64,000 bases of DNA from GYS-P2D sp964414425 (GTDB taxonomy: Bacteria; Bacteroidota; Bacteroidia; Chitinophagales; Saprospiraceae). Position 1 is the stretch's first letter; every line of letters starts with the position of its first letter. The stretch lies in the NCBI GenBank assembly GCA_964414425.1, contig CAYPWL010000001.1, forward strand, positions 62,001 through 126,000. Direction: 5' to 3'. Shown in pieces: positions 25,228 to 34,358 of the stretch. Below the pieces are notes generated by a model, which was not told the DNA's origin, did no database searches, and saw only the letters and a list, made by a program, of their open reading frames with translations. A program made the position numbers and the translations under genes.

Positions 25228-25761
25228 ATGCTAGATTCAAGCGTAATTGCCTTTGATAAGATCAAGTTAAGTAATGATCAGGACCTTTTATCTCTGACAG
25301 AGGAAGGTCCTGTTCTTTTAGTGTTCCTCAGACGTTTTGGCTGCGTGTTTTGCCAGCAAGCGCTGAAAGAGTTGAATACCATGAGAGAAGGAATAGAAGC
25401 TAAGGGCTTTACATTGTGTTTCGTACACATGGCCAGTTTAGAAGAAGGCGACGATTATTTCTCTCAATTTGGATACCAAAGTGTACTACATATTTCTGAC
25501 CCGAATTGTAAGATCTATGCCGACTTTGGGTTGATTAAGGGCAAGTTCAATCAATTGTTTGGGTTACAAGTGTGGCTCAAAACTTTTGAAACCGCTATTA
25601 AAGAAAAAAACAATCTATTCGCCAAGTTTATTGGTGATGGTTTTCAGATGCCTGGTGTCTTCACACTATATAAAGGGAAAGTTACTGACAAGTTTGTCCA
25701 TAAACTTGCTTCAGATAGACCTGACTATAAGAAATTGATTTCTGATAATTATAGTGCTTAA
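25228..25761 (+). CDS. Peroxiredoxin-like redox protein
   Basis: A 177-residue protein with a thioredoxin-like fold of the AhpC/TSA-related type. The active site is FLRRFGCVFCQQAL (CxxC), and the later PGVFTLYKGKV block with a cis-Pro position fits the family. It probably reduces peroxides or disulfides in the cytoplasm, as no signal peptide is visible. It starts 19 nt after mdh and may be co-transcribed with it. Confidence 0.82.
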   Translation: MLDSSVIAFDKIKLSNDQDLLSLTEEGPVLLVFLRRFGCVFCQQALKELNTMREGIEAKGFTLCFVHMASLEEGDDYFSQFGYQSVLHISDPNCKIYADFGLIKGKFNQLFGLQVWLKTFETAIKEKNNLFAKFIGDGFQMPGVFTLYKGKVTDKFVHKLASDRPDYKKLISDNYSA

Positions 25762-25834
25762 GATTTCGTTATTCTTTTAGAACGGGTGTTACCTTCTCAA
25801 GGTGCTCCTCGTTAGTAGTTTAAAGAACCCTTAT

Positions 25835-26668
25835 ATGAAGTCATTATTCAGCACCATTTCGTTTATCATGATATTGTGTTCACTGTCTGCTCAAGATTAT
25901 ACTTTTTGGGCTGACGCCATGGTTAATAGTGATAAACCGGAGCACAGAGTAGAGGCCTCCCAGCATTTCTCAACTGCCTTAGAGGCAGAGCTCAAGAGAG
26001 ATCAATCCTTTGAAAAAGAATTCACTGAATTAGAATGGATATCGATTCAATATCCAGATGACCGATCATTTAGAGTTATAAGCTGGCAGGTAGATCAGGG
26101 CGATGGAGATTATAAGTATTATGGTTACTACCAGGATATGGCTCGATTGATCCCATTTGACACGCAGTCAGGTGAGGAAGGGCTTGATGAGGACACGGAT
26201 CTAAGCATCAGTGACTGGTCTGGAGCTCTTGTCTATCGCATACTCCAAGTGGACGAAAATTATATGCTTTGGACTTTTAGATTTACAGATACTTACACAA
26301 AGATCAAAACATGCGAGCCTCTTGTGATTTCAACCGAGGATGTAACCATTGGTCAAAAGATATTTCAAGAAGAAGAGGGGAGTCCGAACTATAAGCATCG
26401 TCACGTCTTGCTGTACTCGGCAGACACTAATGCTACATTGGACTTTTATGATGATTCCAAGCGAATACTATTCGACAATCTAATAGTGATGCAAGGTCGT
26501 ATGGTAGGACAAGGGATGACATTCGTTGCAGATGGCAGTTATAGAGGTTATGACTATAATAATGGCAAATGGATTGCTAAGGACAAGTTGTTTGATGAAG
26601 TGCTCGAGCGTGCTCCACGTGCAAATCTCCAATCTGGAGGAAAGGATCTATTCGGGAGGAAAGGGTAA
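25835..26668 (+). CDS. Secreted protein of unknown function
   Basis: A 277-residue protein with a signal peptide (MKSLFSTISFIMILCSLSAQ) and no later membrane helix. The mature part has many aromatic and acidic residues (VISWQVDQGDGDYKYYGYYQD, DFYDDSKRILFDNL) and looks beta-rich. I do not recognise its domain. The start is the ATG at 25835; a GTG 11 codons earlier would place a basic stretch before the signal peptide. Confidence 0.72.
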   Translation: MKSLFSTISFIMILCSLSAQDYTFWADAMVNSDKPEHRVEASQHFSTALEAELKRDQSFEKEFTELEWISIQYPDDRSFRVISWQVDQGDGDYKYYGYYQDMARLIPFDTQSGEEGLDEDTDLSISDWSGALVYRILQVDENYMLWTFRFTDTYTKIKTCEPLVISTEDVTIGQKIFQEEEGSPNYKHRHVLLYSADTNATLDFYDDSKRILFDNLIVMQGRMVGQGMTFVADGSYRGYDYNNGKWIAKDKLFDEVLERAPRANLQSGGKDLFGRKG

Positions 26669-26755
26669 TCTAATTATCTTGAGGTCATGAAAAGTAATGA
26701 TCAAAATATTATTAACGAATGAGGACAATACCATCCGCACTAAATTTCGATTTAG

Positions 26756-27673
26756 ATGCATAGAGTTTTAGCTTTTGTTCTATTTCTATCAATTTCTTGT
26801 AAGGATCAAACACATACAAACTTTAATAAAAAGGGTAAGATTGAACGAATAGAAGACTTTCAATCTGCTTTTGTTCCAAGTCGAAACATTGATGTGTGGT
26901 TACCTGATGATTACAATAATGACAAGAAGTACGCAGTACTTTACTTACAAGATGGTCAGATGCTATTTGATTCTTCTCAAACTTGGAATAATCAAGAATG
27001 GGGTGCAGATGAATGCATGTCCAAATTGATACAAGAAGGTAAAATCGAAAATACCATAGTAGTGGGTATTTGGAATAATGAATTTCGGCATTCAGAATAT
27101 TTTCCACAAAAGCCTTTTGAAAAATTAGATGAGCATTTCAGAAAATCTCTGTTAAACAGTGATGAGAATTTGTTCAAAGCTCCAGTATACTCTGATGGAT
27201 ATATTGATTTTATGGTAAATGAGCTTAAGCCTTATATAGATGACAACTATTCTACTTACTCAAGCAAGCAACATACCTACGTAGCAGGAAGTAGTATGGG
27301 CGCTCTAATTTCTCTATATGCATTATGTGAGTATCCAGATGTTTTTGGAGGTGCCGCATGTCTTTCGACACACTGGTTAGGTACTTTTGAATCGGAGAAT
27401 AATCCCATCCCTGGACAATTTTTGAGTTATTTACAGTATTCGTTACCTCCTCCTCAGGATCACCACAAGATCTACTTTGATTATGGTACAGCTACACTTG
27501 ACGCTCTGTACGAGCCATATCAACTATTAGTTGATAGTATAATGCAGTTAAAGGGTTTTGATAAGGATTGGACTACTCTTAAATTTGAAGGCGCTGATCA
27601 TTCAGAAAATTCGTGGAGATCGAGGTTGGATAAGCCGCTTACTTTTCTCCTATCTCCAGATTCGATTGATTAA
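26756..27673 (+). CDS. Alpha/beta-hydrolase esterase lipoprotein (esterase D-like)
   Basis: A 305-residue lipoprotein: the lipobox Cys follows FVLFLSIS near residue 16. The body is an alpha/beta hydrolase of the putative esterase family. VWLPDDYNNDKKYAVLYLQDG is typical, and the nucleophile elbow is GSSMGALIS. Candidate acid and His are in the C-terminal half (EGADHSENSW). Such esterases often serve glycan uptake loci, where they remove acyl groups from sugars. Its neighbours, a broken galactanase and a glycosidase tail, fit such a locus. Confidence 0.85.
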   Translation: MHRVLAFVLFLSISCKDQTHTNFNKKGKIERIEDFQSAFVPSRNIDVWLPDDYNNDKKYAVLYLQDGQMLFDSSQTWNNQEWGADECMSKLIQEGKIENTIVVGIWNNEFRHSEYFPQKPFEKLDEHFRKSLLNSDENLFKAPVYSDGYIDFMVNELKPYIDDNYSTYSSKQHTYVAGSSMGALISLYALCEYPDVFGGAACLSTHWLGTFESENNPIPGQFLSYLQYSLPPPQDHHKIYFDYGTATLDALYEPYQLLVDSIMQLKGFDKDWTTLKFEGADHSENSWRSRLDKPLTFLLSPDSID

Positions 27674-27705
27674 TATATGATAGGTTTGAGGACAAAATTA
27701 TTGAT

Positions 27706-28797
27706 GTGTCGAATGAATTAAAAAATTGGAAAGTTGTACTTGGTGCGCTCTTATTTGTTTTGGTGGTTATACTTAGTTGCAGCCAAGAGAATACTTCTTC
27801 TGACATTACGCAAAGGAATGAGATTTTGGCGGTAGACATTTCTAGTATTCCAGAAATCAGAGAGTCTAACGATACCTTTTTCGATAGTCAAGGTTCATCA
27901 GAAAGTATCCTAACCATCTTAAAGGACAAAGGAGTTAACACGATTAGACTGAGACTTTGGGTAGAGCCCATTACGTCTCATTCAAGTCTTGATGAAGTTG
28001 CATCATTTAGTAGTGAGCTCCAATCATTAGGATTTGATATATGGTTGTCTATTCACTATTCTGATACTTGGGCTGATCCTGGTCAACAGATTATTCCGGC
28101 GACCTGGCAAGATCAAAGCTTAGATGAGTTAACACTGACTGTTTATAATTATACTCAGGAGGTGCTTACAAGGATTCAACCAACATATGTGCAGATTGGT
28201 AATGAAATCAACAATGGATTATTGCATCCAATAGGAGTAATAGACGAGAATCCAAATGGATTTTTTGAGTTGCTTAATTCTGGTATCAGAGCGGCAAAAG
28301 ATTACTCTGAGGATATATAAATAATACTTCATTATGCAGGTCATACGGGTTCCGACTTTTTTTTCGAAATGGTCTCAGCTCTTGATTATGATATAATTGG
28401 GTTATCGTTTTATCCAATCTGGCATGGTAAGTCCTTAATGGAATTAGAGCAAACTATGATTGACCTATCAATTGAGTTTAGTAAACCTGTTGTAATAGCT
28501 GAGACAGCCTATCCATTTACTCTTGATTGGAATGACCAAACTCACAATATTGTGGGGTTACAGAGCCAGTTAATTTTACCAGACTATCCAGCATCACCCG
28601 AAGGCCAAAAGCTGTTCATCAGAGATTTGCGCAACATGGTTAACTCTAATGAATCGATGCTGGGGTTCTGCTATTGGGGAGCAGAGCTTGTTGCTTGGAA
28701 AGGCTTTGATAGTTTAGATGCTTCTCCATGGGAAAATCAGGCACTATTTGATTTTAATAATCATGCCTTGCCTGTGCTAAATGAATTTAGTAATTGA
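27706..28797 (+). pseudogene. Family 53 endo-beta-1,4-galactanase, interrupted by an in-frame TAA
   Basis: The reading frame encodes a lipoprotein-like N-terminus, then a GH53 domain of about 340 residues. A TAA at 28318-28320 cuts it, and the same frame resumes at once after it (IILHYAGHTGSDFF). No base is gained or lost. The acid/base Glu (VQIGNEINNG) lies before the stop and the nucleophile Glu (VIAETAYPF) after it, so the first fragment alone cannot be active. A Lys codon (AAA) one base away from TAA is the likely ancestor. The family cleaves arabinogalactan. The start is GTG at 27706. A sequencing error or suppression is possible. Confidence 0.82.
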
Positions 28798-28878
28798 TTG
28801 TCAATATCCAGTTAATCTATGCTTATGACATAGCTTCTTCTAGATAAAACCAGATGATCAATTAATTCTATGTGATCA

Positions 28879-29106
28879 CCTGATATGTTTATCCATGTCG
28901 ATGATCAGGTTCTTGTTTTTGCCCGAGAAAAGAATGATGATAAATTCTTTTGTATGTTGAATCTGTCTAACAGCCCTGCTAAGTATAAGATGCAAGATGA
29001 TCTAATTGACTATAAAGATGCCTTTACTGAACAGCCTGTTCAATCAGTTAAAGGTGGCACAGTTGACTTGGCAAAATGGGATTATAAGGTATTCAGTAAA
29101 ACATAG
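28879..29106 (+). pseudogene. C-terminal remnant of a GH13-type glycosidase
   Basis: About 75 residues encode what looks like the C-terminal all-beta domain of an alpha-amylase family enzyme. The clearest stretches are DDQVLVFAREKNDDKFFCML, then DAFTEQPVQSV and VDLAKWDYKVF. No catalytic (beta/alpha)8 barrel precedes it: the upstream 81 bp have stops and no homology I can see. It is best read as the surviving end of a deleted gene. Translation from the ATG at 28885 could still occur. A short protein unrelated to GH13 is the alternative. Confidence 0.5.
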
Positions 29107-29128
29107 TGATTACACCTTACAGCATCAA

Positions 29129-29620
29129 TTATTCCGTCTTCCAGATCAGATGATTAGTGTTGAACACGTCCATATCAACATCTGGGTTATCGCCAATGAC
29201 ATTCCAGTAATGTATAGGCGCTGATCTATTGGGAAACATGAAACCCAATACTGTATTACGTCGATTCCACGCTGTCTGGAATGCTCCCTGACTACAATCT
29301 GCACTTAAAAAGATAACGCCTAATTTAAATGAGGATTTGAAATTGATAGGTGATTTGGTTTCAAAGTCTTTTTGACAGACATCGCTGAAACGGGCTTCCA
29401 TAGATTCGAGTAATCCCACTGAGTCCACCTCTATGTCATCGAATTCCACATTATAGCCAAGTTCATGGAGACTGGTCTGAATACTATATAAACTATCGAT
29501 AGGCGTGTACTGAGATACAAATATTGCAAAAGTTTCTACTGGACTGGCATCAAGAGTATCTTGAGCAAAAAGATTGCATGTATAAGGTAAAATAAATAGG
29601 AAGATGCAAACAGCCCTCAT
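29129..29620 (-). CDS. Secreted protein of unknown function
   Basis: A 163-residue protein with a signal peptide (MRAVCIFLFILPYTCNLFAQ). The mature domain has conserved-looking Cys residues (DVCQKDF, SADCSQG) that could form a disulfide. No family was recognised. A strong inverted repeat sits just before the ATG (29622-29653), which may limit its expression. A TTG two codons upstream lies inside that repeat and is unlikely to be the start. Confidence 0.7.
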   Translation of the reverse strand: MRAVCIFLFILPYTCNLFAQDTLDASPVETFAIFVSQYTPIDSLYSIQTSLHELGYNVEFDDIEVDSVGLLESMEARFSDVCQKDFETKSPINFKSSFKLGVIFLSADCSQGAFQTAWNRRNTVLGFMFPNRSAPIHYWNVIGDNPDVDMDVFNTNHLIWKTE

Positions 29621-29621
29621 A

Positions 29622-29653
29622 ATCAAGTGTTTACTCTAAATTAAACACTTGAT
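29622..29653 (-). repeat. 11-bp inverted repeat next to a start codon
   Basis: ATCAAGTGTTT and its exact complement are separated by a 10-nt loop. The repeat is 2 nt upstream of the ATG at 29620 and 23 bp downstream of the TonB-like stop codon. As RNA it would hide the ribosome-binding area of the secreted-protein gene. It has no T-tract on the minus strand, so it is a poor terminator for the TonB-like gene. Confidence 0.6.
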
Positions 29654-29675
29654 ATTAAGATTCCTAATATATATG

Positions 29676-30731
29676 CTACCCTCCGATACCGTTATAGTTG
29701 TCAACATTGACAGTATAGAATCCACACTGTTCTTTGGGAGCCGTAAAGTCGGGCTCGTATTTATACTTCTGAAGCGCATTAAGAGCAGCTCTCAATATTG
29801 AGACATCTTTCTGAGTTGTTTTAAACTCATCGATTTCAATAAAGCTCACAGATCCTTGTCTGCTGATACAAACTTTGAATACGATCTTTCCTGATTTAGC
29901 ATAAACAGCAGCCATACTCGGATCTTGATAGATTACTTTTCTACCAAATATTCCATCACCACTCGCATCAAACTCTCCTTCACCATGGTCGCCAGTGCCT
30001 ATACCGCTGTCGTTATCATTACCTGAATCATCATTGCCTTTTCCCGTGCCACGATCTCCCTTGCCTGTACCAGATGAGTCACCATCCTTCAGAGAGGGAT
30101 CACCATCACCAGAACCACCTTTGGAAGATTGTTCTGCACTATCCTCACCTTCTTCATCAGAGAAGATATCAGTTTCTTCAGCGATGTCGATCGGTTCATC
30201 ATCAATATCTCCTATGATATCCTCAATACTCGGTAGCTCAGGATTGAGGACAACAGGTTCTGCAGTTGGCTCTGGCAGGGGAATATCCTCTGGGATAAAC
30301 TCTGGCTCAGGGTCATCTACTTCTATTGGTTCTTCTATTGCTTGTATATCACTTTCTTCTGTAGTTGTTTCACTGAATACAGGGTCTGTAGGCTGTGCAT
30401 CCGGTGCTGGAGGCGTCGGTGTAGGTTTGGGTGGCGCTTTGATAGGCACCTCCACAGGTTTCGTCTTTGCAGTCTCTAACTTACGTGGAGCCTCTGATTT
30501 TGCTCGTTGTGCTCCTTCGGTTGACCTGCTTTTAGTACTGTTTGAGCTGGTACTATTGTTGAATTCCACTGCTTGAAAATTAACCGTCACAGCGTACTGG
30601 GTATCAATAGTTTTGTCTGGATCCAATGGTAACTTAAGTAACCATGCAATCAGTAGTAAGAATACGTGAATAGCAATTGACTTGCTTAACGAATTATTCC
30701 AGCGGCTTTTTTCTATTGCTTTAGTCTCCAT
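29676..30731 (-). CDS. TonB-like energy transducer
   Basis: A 351-residue protein with one N-terminal membrane helix (SIAIHVFLLLIAWLLKLPL), a Pro-rich segment (PPKPTPTPPAPDAQP), an acidic Pro-rich segment and a Gly/Asp/Ser-rich stretch. The C-terminal domain is TonB-like (SGKIVFKVCISRQGSVSF and ALNALQKYKYEPDF). Such proteins couple the proton gradient to outer-membrane receptors, usually with ExbB/ExbD, which are not in the window. The acidic low-complexity region is longer than in typical TonB. The ATG at 30731 is chosen over a TTG seven codons upstream. Confidence 0.85.
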   Translation of the reverse strand: METKAIEKSRWNNSLSKSIAIHVFLLLIAWLLKLPLDPDKTIDTQYAVTVNFQAVEFNNSTSSNSTKSRSTEGAQRAKSEAPRKLETAKTKPVEVPIKAPPKPTPTPPAPDAQPTDPVFSETTTEESDIQAIEEPIEVDDPEPEFIPEDIPLPEPTAEPVVLNPELPSIEDIIGDIDDEPIDIAEETDIFSDEEGEDSAEQSSKGGSGDGDPSLKDGDSSGTGKGDRGTGKGNDDSGNDNDSGIGTGDHGEGEFDASGDGIFGRKVIYQDPSMAAVYAKSGKIVFKVCISRQGSVSFIEIDEFKTTQKDVSILRAALNALQKYKYEPDFTAPKEQCGFYTVNVDNYNGIGG

Positions 30732-30892
30732 ATTACTTACTGATGACAACAAAATGATAAGGCAACCCTTTGTACAGGTAGGCTATATTCATTAACAAAT
30801 ATGATGTAAAACGGTGTTAAAATCCCAATAGTGCATTTTCAATTATTTATTGACTTGCCATATGTCATACATTTAATAGACGTTATAGTGAT

Positions 30893-33130
30893 ATGCAAAG
30901 AGTAATTGTCAGTTATCTGTGCTTCTTTCTTCTCCTTGTTCAGATGCATGGACAAGAATTGACCTTGTCTGATATATCCGTGAGTATTGATAACCAAGAA
31001 TTAGCATATCCTTATTTAGGAGGTATCGTCGCTCCTCAGTTTAGTAACATAGATATCAATCTTGACGGGATTGATGATCTATTAATTTACGATAGATTAG
31101 GAGCCACTGTAAGCCCTCTGATTTCAGATGGAGAGCGTTATACATTCGATCCTACGTTTGCAGATATCTTTCCGCGCCCTCAGACCTGGATGCTACTTCG
31201 AGATTACAACAATGACGGGATCATGGATATCTTCTCAGGTCCTACAACAACGACTATAGCTGGTGTAGAGGTTTGGAGAGGTAGTGTAGTTGATGGACGT
31301 CTATCTTATGAGATGCTAATTTTCCCAGAGCGACCATTTGATCTTTTGTTTATACCCATCGGCCGTGGTTTTACACAGATATTCGTGAGTGTGATTGATC
31401 TACCCGAGATATCAGACATTGATCAAGATGGCGACTTAGATATATTGGCTTTTGATCCTGCGGGTTCATTTGTCACACTGTATCAGAACATGGCTGTAGA
31501 GCAAGGTCTGAGTCTGGATAGTTTAGTGTTTGAGTTAGGCGATCAGTGCTATGGCAAATTTGTAGAAGGAGCTTTCTCTGAGGTTATAGATCTCAGTCCA
31601 AATGATATGCAATGCGCAACTTTCGCAGAGCGATTCAACGAGGATATTGCTCAAGGGCGACATAGTGGATCAACAGTTACCGCTTTTGATCAAAATGATG
31701 ATGGTGTACCTGACCTATTGTTAGGAGATGTCGCTTATGACGGATTAGTACAATTAAATAATAACGGTTCTCTTGAGAGACCATGGATCACGGAAGTAGA
31801 ATTACGCTTTCCTACGACCTCCGTACCTGCTCAGATGGAGGTGTTTCTTTCGGCATTTAAAGTAGATCTACCAGACTCAGAGGGTATAATAGTATGCCCC
31901 AATGATGCGATAAGTGGACAAACAGAGGACTTTATCTGGTACTATATGCTTACGGAGGATGGCTATGAACTTATTGATACTAACCTCTTCGTCGATAATA
32001 TGATATTTCATGGACGACATAGCAGGCCCATATTTTTTGATGCTGATGGTGATGAGCTCATCGATATTTTGGTAGGATCATCTGGCACATCGGCTATCAG
32101 TGGCGCTCCTCAAGCAAGGTTACAACTCTATCGAAATATTGGAACCCCTCGAGAACCAGCTTATGAATTGGCAGATCGAGACTTTCTCAACTTCTCCGAA
32201 TTCAATGAGACTTCCAGGTGGTTTTCTCCTGCGGATGGAGATATCGATGGAGATGGAGATATTGATTTGCTCATAGGTGATGACGTAGGCTATTTATACT
32301 TGGTTGAAAATCAGTCTGGATTACCCAATGTATTCAATTTTAGACAACCGGTTTATCAAGCCTTTGATATAAACGTCAGTGCTTTTGCTACACCTGCGAT
32401 ATTTGATTTTAATGAGGATGGATTGGGAGATATTATTCTGGGCGAGCAGAATTTTAATTCTGTAGATGGACGCTTAGGCTCATTAAACTATTTCCAAAAC
32501 ATAGGGGACGTAGAACAAGCAGCATTTAATCCAGATGAAACAGGTGGAGACAATGATCCCGCTTTTGGGAATATATTTTTGAGGGATCCTAATTTCATCA
32601 GTAACTTTTCGTCAGCAGCGATACATGACAACGGTGAGCAATGGCAATTTCTTTCGAGTAATGAAGCCGGTGATATTGAATACTATCAAGATATCTCAGA
32701 TTTTGCTCCTACAGATAGTTTTTCTCTCACATCTATCTTATCCGATAGCATCTTTATTGGAGAGCGTACCACTGTAGATATGGACGATATCGATGGTGAT
32801 GGATCACTCGAAATTGTATTTGGTAATAGCAGAGGAGGAATCACGATTTATGAAACTGAGCTAGTGTCCAATGAAGAGATTAGCTCTACTACACCAATAG
32901 TCGAGACAGAAGAGTATACGATTGCTCCGAATCCTGCGAGTGATATTGCCATGATCCGGACTGAAGAACCTCGTTATGACTGGAACCTATACAATATTAA
33001 GGGTCAATTGATCCAGAGTGGCAATGAAAATAATCCTCAGATAGAGTTATCACAATACACATCTGCGGTTTATATAGTAGAGATTATCAGTGATAGTATT
33101 GTACAGAGTCTCCGTTTGGTCAAGTTGTAA
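30893..33130 (+). CDS. FG-GAP/VCBS repeat protein with T9SS sorting tail
   Basis: A 745-residue secreted protein. It has a signal peptide (about residues 1-21) and several calcium-binding FG-GAP/VCBS repeats of the DxNxDGxxD type, for example DINLDGIDD, DYNNDGIMD, DIDQDGDLD, DIDGDGDIDLL and DIDGDGSLE. The last ~75 residues form a type IX secretion sorting domain: it begins YTIAPNPASD and ends SLRLVKL. It should cross the outer membrane through T9SS and lie on the surface or outside. Its function (adhesion or integrin-like structure) is inferred from the repeats. It is divergent from the TonB-like gene. Confidence 0.92.
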   Translation: MQRVIVSYLCFFLLLVQMHGQELTLSDISVSIDNQELAYPYLGGIVAPQFSNIDINLDGIDDLLIYDRLGATVSPLISDGERYTFDPTFADIFPRPQTWMLLRDYNNDGIMDIFSGPTTTTIAGVEVWRGSVVDGRLSYEMLIFPERPFDLLFIPIGRGFTQIFVSVIDLPEISDIDQDGDLDILAFDPAGSFVTLYQNMAVEQGLSLDSLVFELGDQCYGKFVEGAFSEVIDLSPNDMQCATFAERFNEDIAQGRHSGSTVTAFDQNDDGVPDLLLGDVAYDGLVQLNNNGSLERPWITEVELRFPTTSVPAQMEVFLSAFKVDLPDSEGIIVCPNDAISGQTEDFIWYYMLTEDGYELIDTNLFVDNMIFHGRHSRPIFFDADGDELIDILVGSSGTSAISGAPQARLQLYRNIGTPREPAYELADRDFLNFSEFNETSRWFSPADGDIDGDGDIDLLIGDDVGYLYLVENQSGLPNVFNFRQPVYQAFDINVSAFATPAIFDFNEDGLGDIILGEQNFNSVDGRLGSLNYFQNIGDVEQAAFNPDETGGDNDPAFGNIFLRDPNFISNFSSAAIHDNGEQWQFLSSNEAGDIEYYQDISDFAPTDSFSLTSILSDSIFIGERTTVDMDDIDGDGSLEIVFGNSRGGITIYETELVSNEEISSTTPIVETEEYTIAPNPASDIAMIRTEEPRYDWNLYNIKGQLIQSGNENNPQIELSQYTSAVYIVEIISDSIVQSLRLVKL

Positions 33131-33203
33131 TTTTCCCTCTTATGAGGGATGGTAACCCTAAATCGAATTGTTATCTTGCGGACATTACCAAAATTATAAT
33201 AGC

Positions 33204-33638
33204 ATGATTAGATTTCTTACAATTTCAGTTTTATTGCTTTTCTGTACGCTTGAGGGTTTTTCTCAATTTAAGGTAGGAGCTGGAGCTAATCTTATTTTTG
33301 ATGGTGGATCTTTAGGCATTGGAGGGAGAGGACATTATACGGTTAATGAGGATTTTGCAGCCCAGGGTTCTTTCCATTATTACTTAGAAAGCTTTAGCCT
33401 ATGGAACATTGATTTAGACGTGCATTATGACGGATTTGAAATCGGTGATTTAGAAGGATTTAGATTAACACCATTTGCAGGTCTAAATATCATAGGTGGA
33501 GTAGGGTCATCTGTTAATCTCAATATTGGGATACAGGGCTTAACCCCTTTAACAGAGAGTTTAGATTTATACATTGAACCAAAACTTATAATAGGAAGTG
33601 GCAGTTCTCTTGCTATTGCCGCGGGCGTATACTTCTAA
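33204..33638 (+). CDS. Small outer-membrane beta-barrel-like protein
   Basis: A 144-residue protein with a signal peptide (MIRFLTISVLLLFCTLEGFSQ). The mature part alternates polar and hydrophobic residues and ends in a C-terminal aromatic (AAGVYF), a mark of outer-membrane barrels. It resembles a short OMP-beta-barrel domain without a clear family name. It follows the T9SS cargo by 73 bp and ends before a bidirectional terminator. The start is the ATG that opens the signal peptide. Confidence 0.75.
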   Translation: MIRFLTISVLLLFCTLEGFSQFKVGAGANLIFDGGSLGIGGRGHYTVNEDFAAQGSFHYYLESFSLWNIDLDVHYDGFEIGDLEGFRLTPFAGLNIIGGVGSSVNLNIGIQGLTPLTESLDLYIEPKLIIGSGSSLAIAAGVYF

Positions 33639-33655
33639 CAATCAAATAAGAATAT

Positions 33656-33687
33656 TTAAAAAAAGCCCAATGTTGGGTCTTTTTTTA
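33656..33687. terminator. Bidirectional terminator
   Basis: A short GC-rich hairpin (CCCAA with TTGGG) is flanked by A runs on the left and T runs on the right, so it can stop transcription from both sides. It separates the barrel-like gene from the convergent yggS-type gene, whose stop codon it touches. Confidence 0.75.
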
Positions 33688-34326
33688 TCTCCCTCCGAAT
33701 ATGAGACTGCCTACTCTAACCATGGTAGACCCCTCAGCTAAGGCAAGTAGATAATCGCCAGACATACCCATACTTAGGACAGCCAGGTTCAGATCATATG
33801 ATTGTATCCATTGATCCCTATATGATCTTAGTTTGATAAATTCGGCTTTAATGAGTTCCTCATCTGAGGTGAACGTGGCCATACCCATAAGTCCTTGGAT
33901 AGAGATATTGGGAAATGAATCATCTACATAAGCTTGAAGGATTTCTTCGGCATGCTCTTGATCCAAGCCATACTTGGTATCTTCTGTGGCAATCTTGACT
34001 TGTAGGAGGACATGAATCGTTCGTTTATTTTTGGATGCTTCCTTATTAATCATCCGCAATAGCTCAATACTGTCCACAGAGTGAATCAGATGTACAAATG
34101 GAGCTATATACTTAACTTTATTTTTTTGCAGATGGCCTATTTGATGCCATTTGATGTCATCGGGTAACTGCTGGTTCTTCTCAACCATTTCTTGCACTCG
34201 ATTCTCACCGAAATCTCGCTGCCCTAAATCATAAAATTGACGGATGGCTGACACCGGCTTTGTTTTGGAGACAGCCACAAGAGTAGCATTTTTGGCTTGA
34301 CAGATTTTGAGGATATCTTGATACAT
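33685..34326 (-). CDS. YggS/PROSC family PLP-binding protein
   Basis: A 213-residue alanine racemase-like single-domain protein that handles pyridoxal phosphate. The PLP-binding Lys is in ATLVAVSKTKP near residue 22. Family blocks RDFGENRVQEM, WHQIGHLQKNKVKY and IHSVDS are intact. The phosphate-binding SMGMSGDY block near the C-terminus is also present. It maintains PLP homeostasis in the cytoplasm rather than catalysing a known reaction. It is followed by a terminator and preceded by the deoxynucleoside kinase gene. Confidence 0.93.
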   Translation of the reverse strand: MYQDILKICQAKNATLVAVSKTKPVSAIRQFYDLGQRDFGENRVQEMVEKNQQLPDDIKWHQIGHLQKNKVKYIAPFVHLIHSVDSIELLRMINKEASKNKRTIHVLLQVKIATEDTKYGLDQEHAEEILQAYVDDSFPNISIQGLMGMATFTSDEELIKAEFIKLRSYRDQWIQSYDLNLAVLSMGMSGDYLLALAEGSTMVRVGSLIFGGR

Positions 34327-34358
34327 ACTGTCCTATAACAACTTTGACAAACAGGTGT

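Noticed and set aside
26992..27177. 61-residue minus-strand frame inside the esterase gene
   Set aside because: It is antisense to a conserved region of a clear alpha/beta hydrolase and has no start or promoter signals.
28318..28320. Selenocysteine or pyrrolysine readthrough at the galactanase stop
   Set aside because: The codon is TAA, which is not used for either residue. No recoding structure is evident, so a plain nonsense change is preferred.
29995..30576. 193-residue Ser/Pro-rich frame on the plus strand
   Set aside because: It lies antisense to the acidic, Gly/Pro-rich part of the TonB-like gene. Its composition is a mirror of that low-complexity sequence, and it has no start context or homology.
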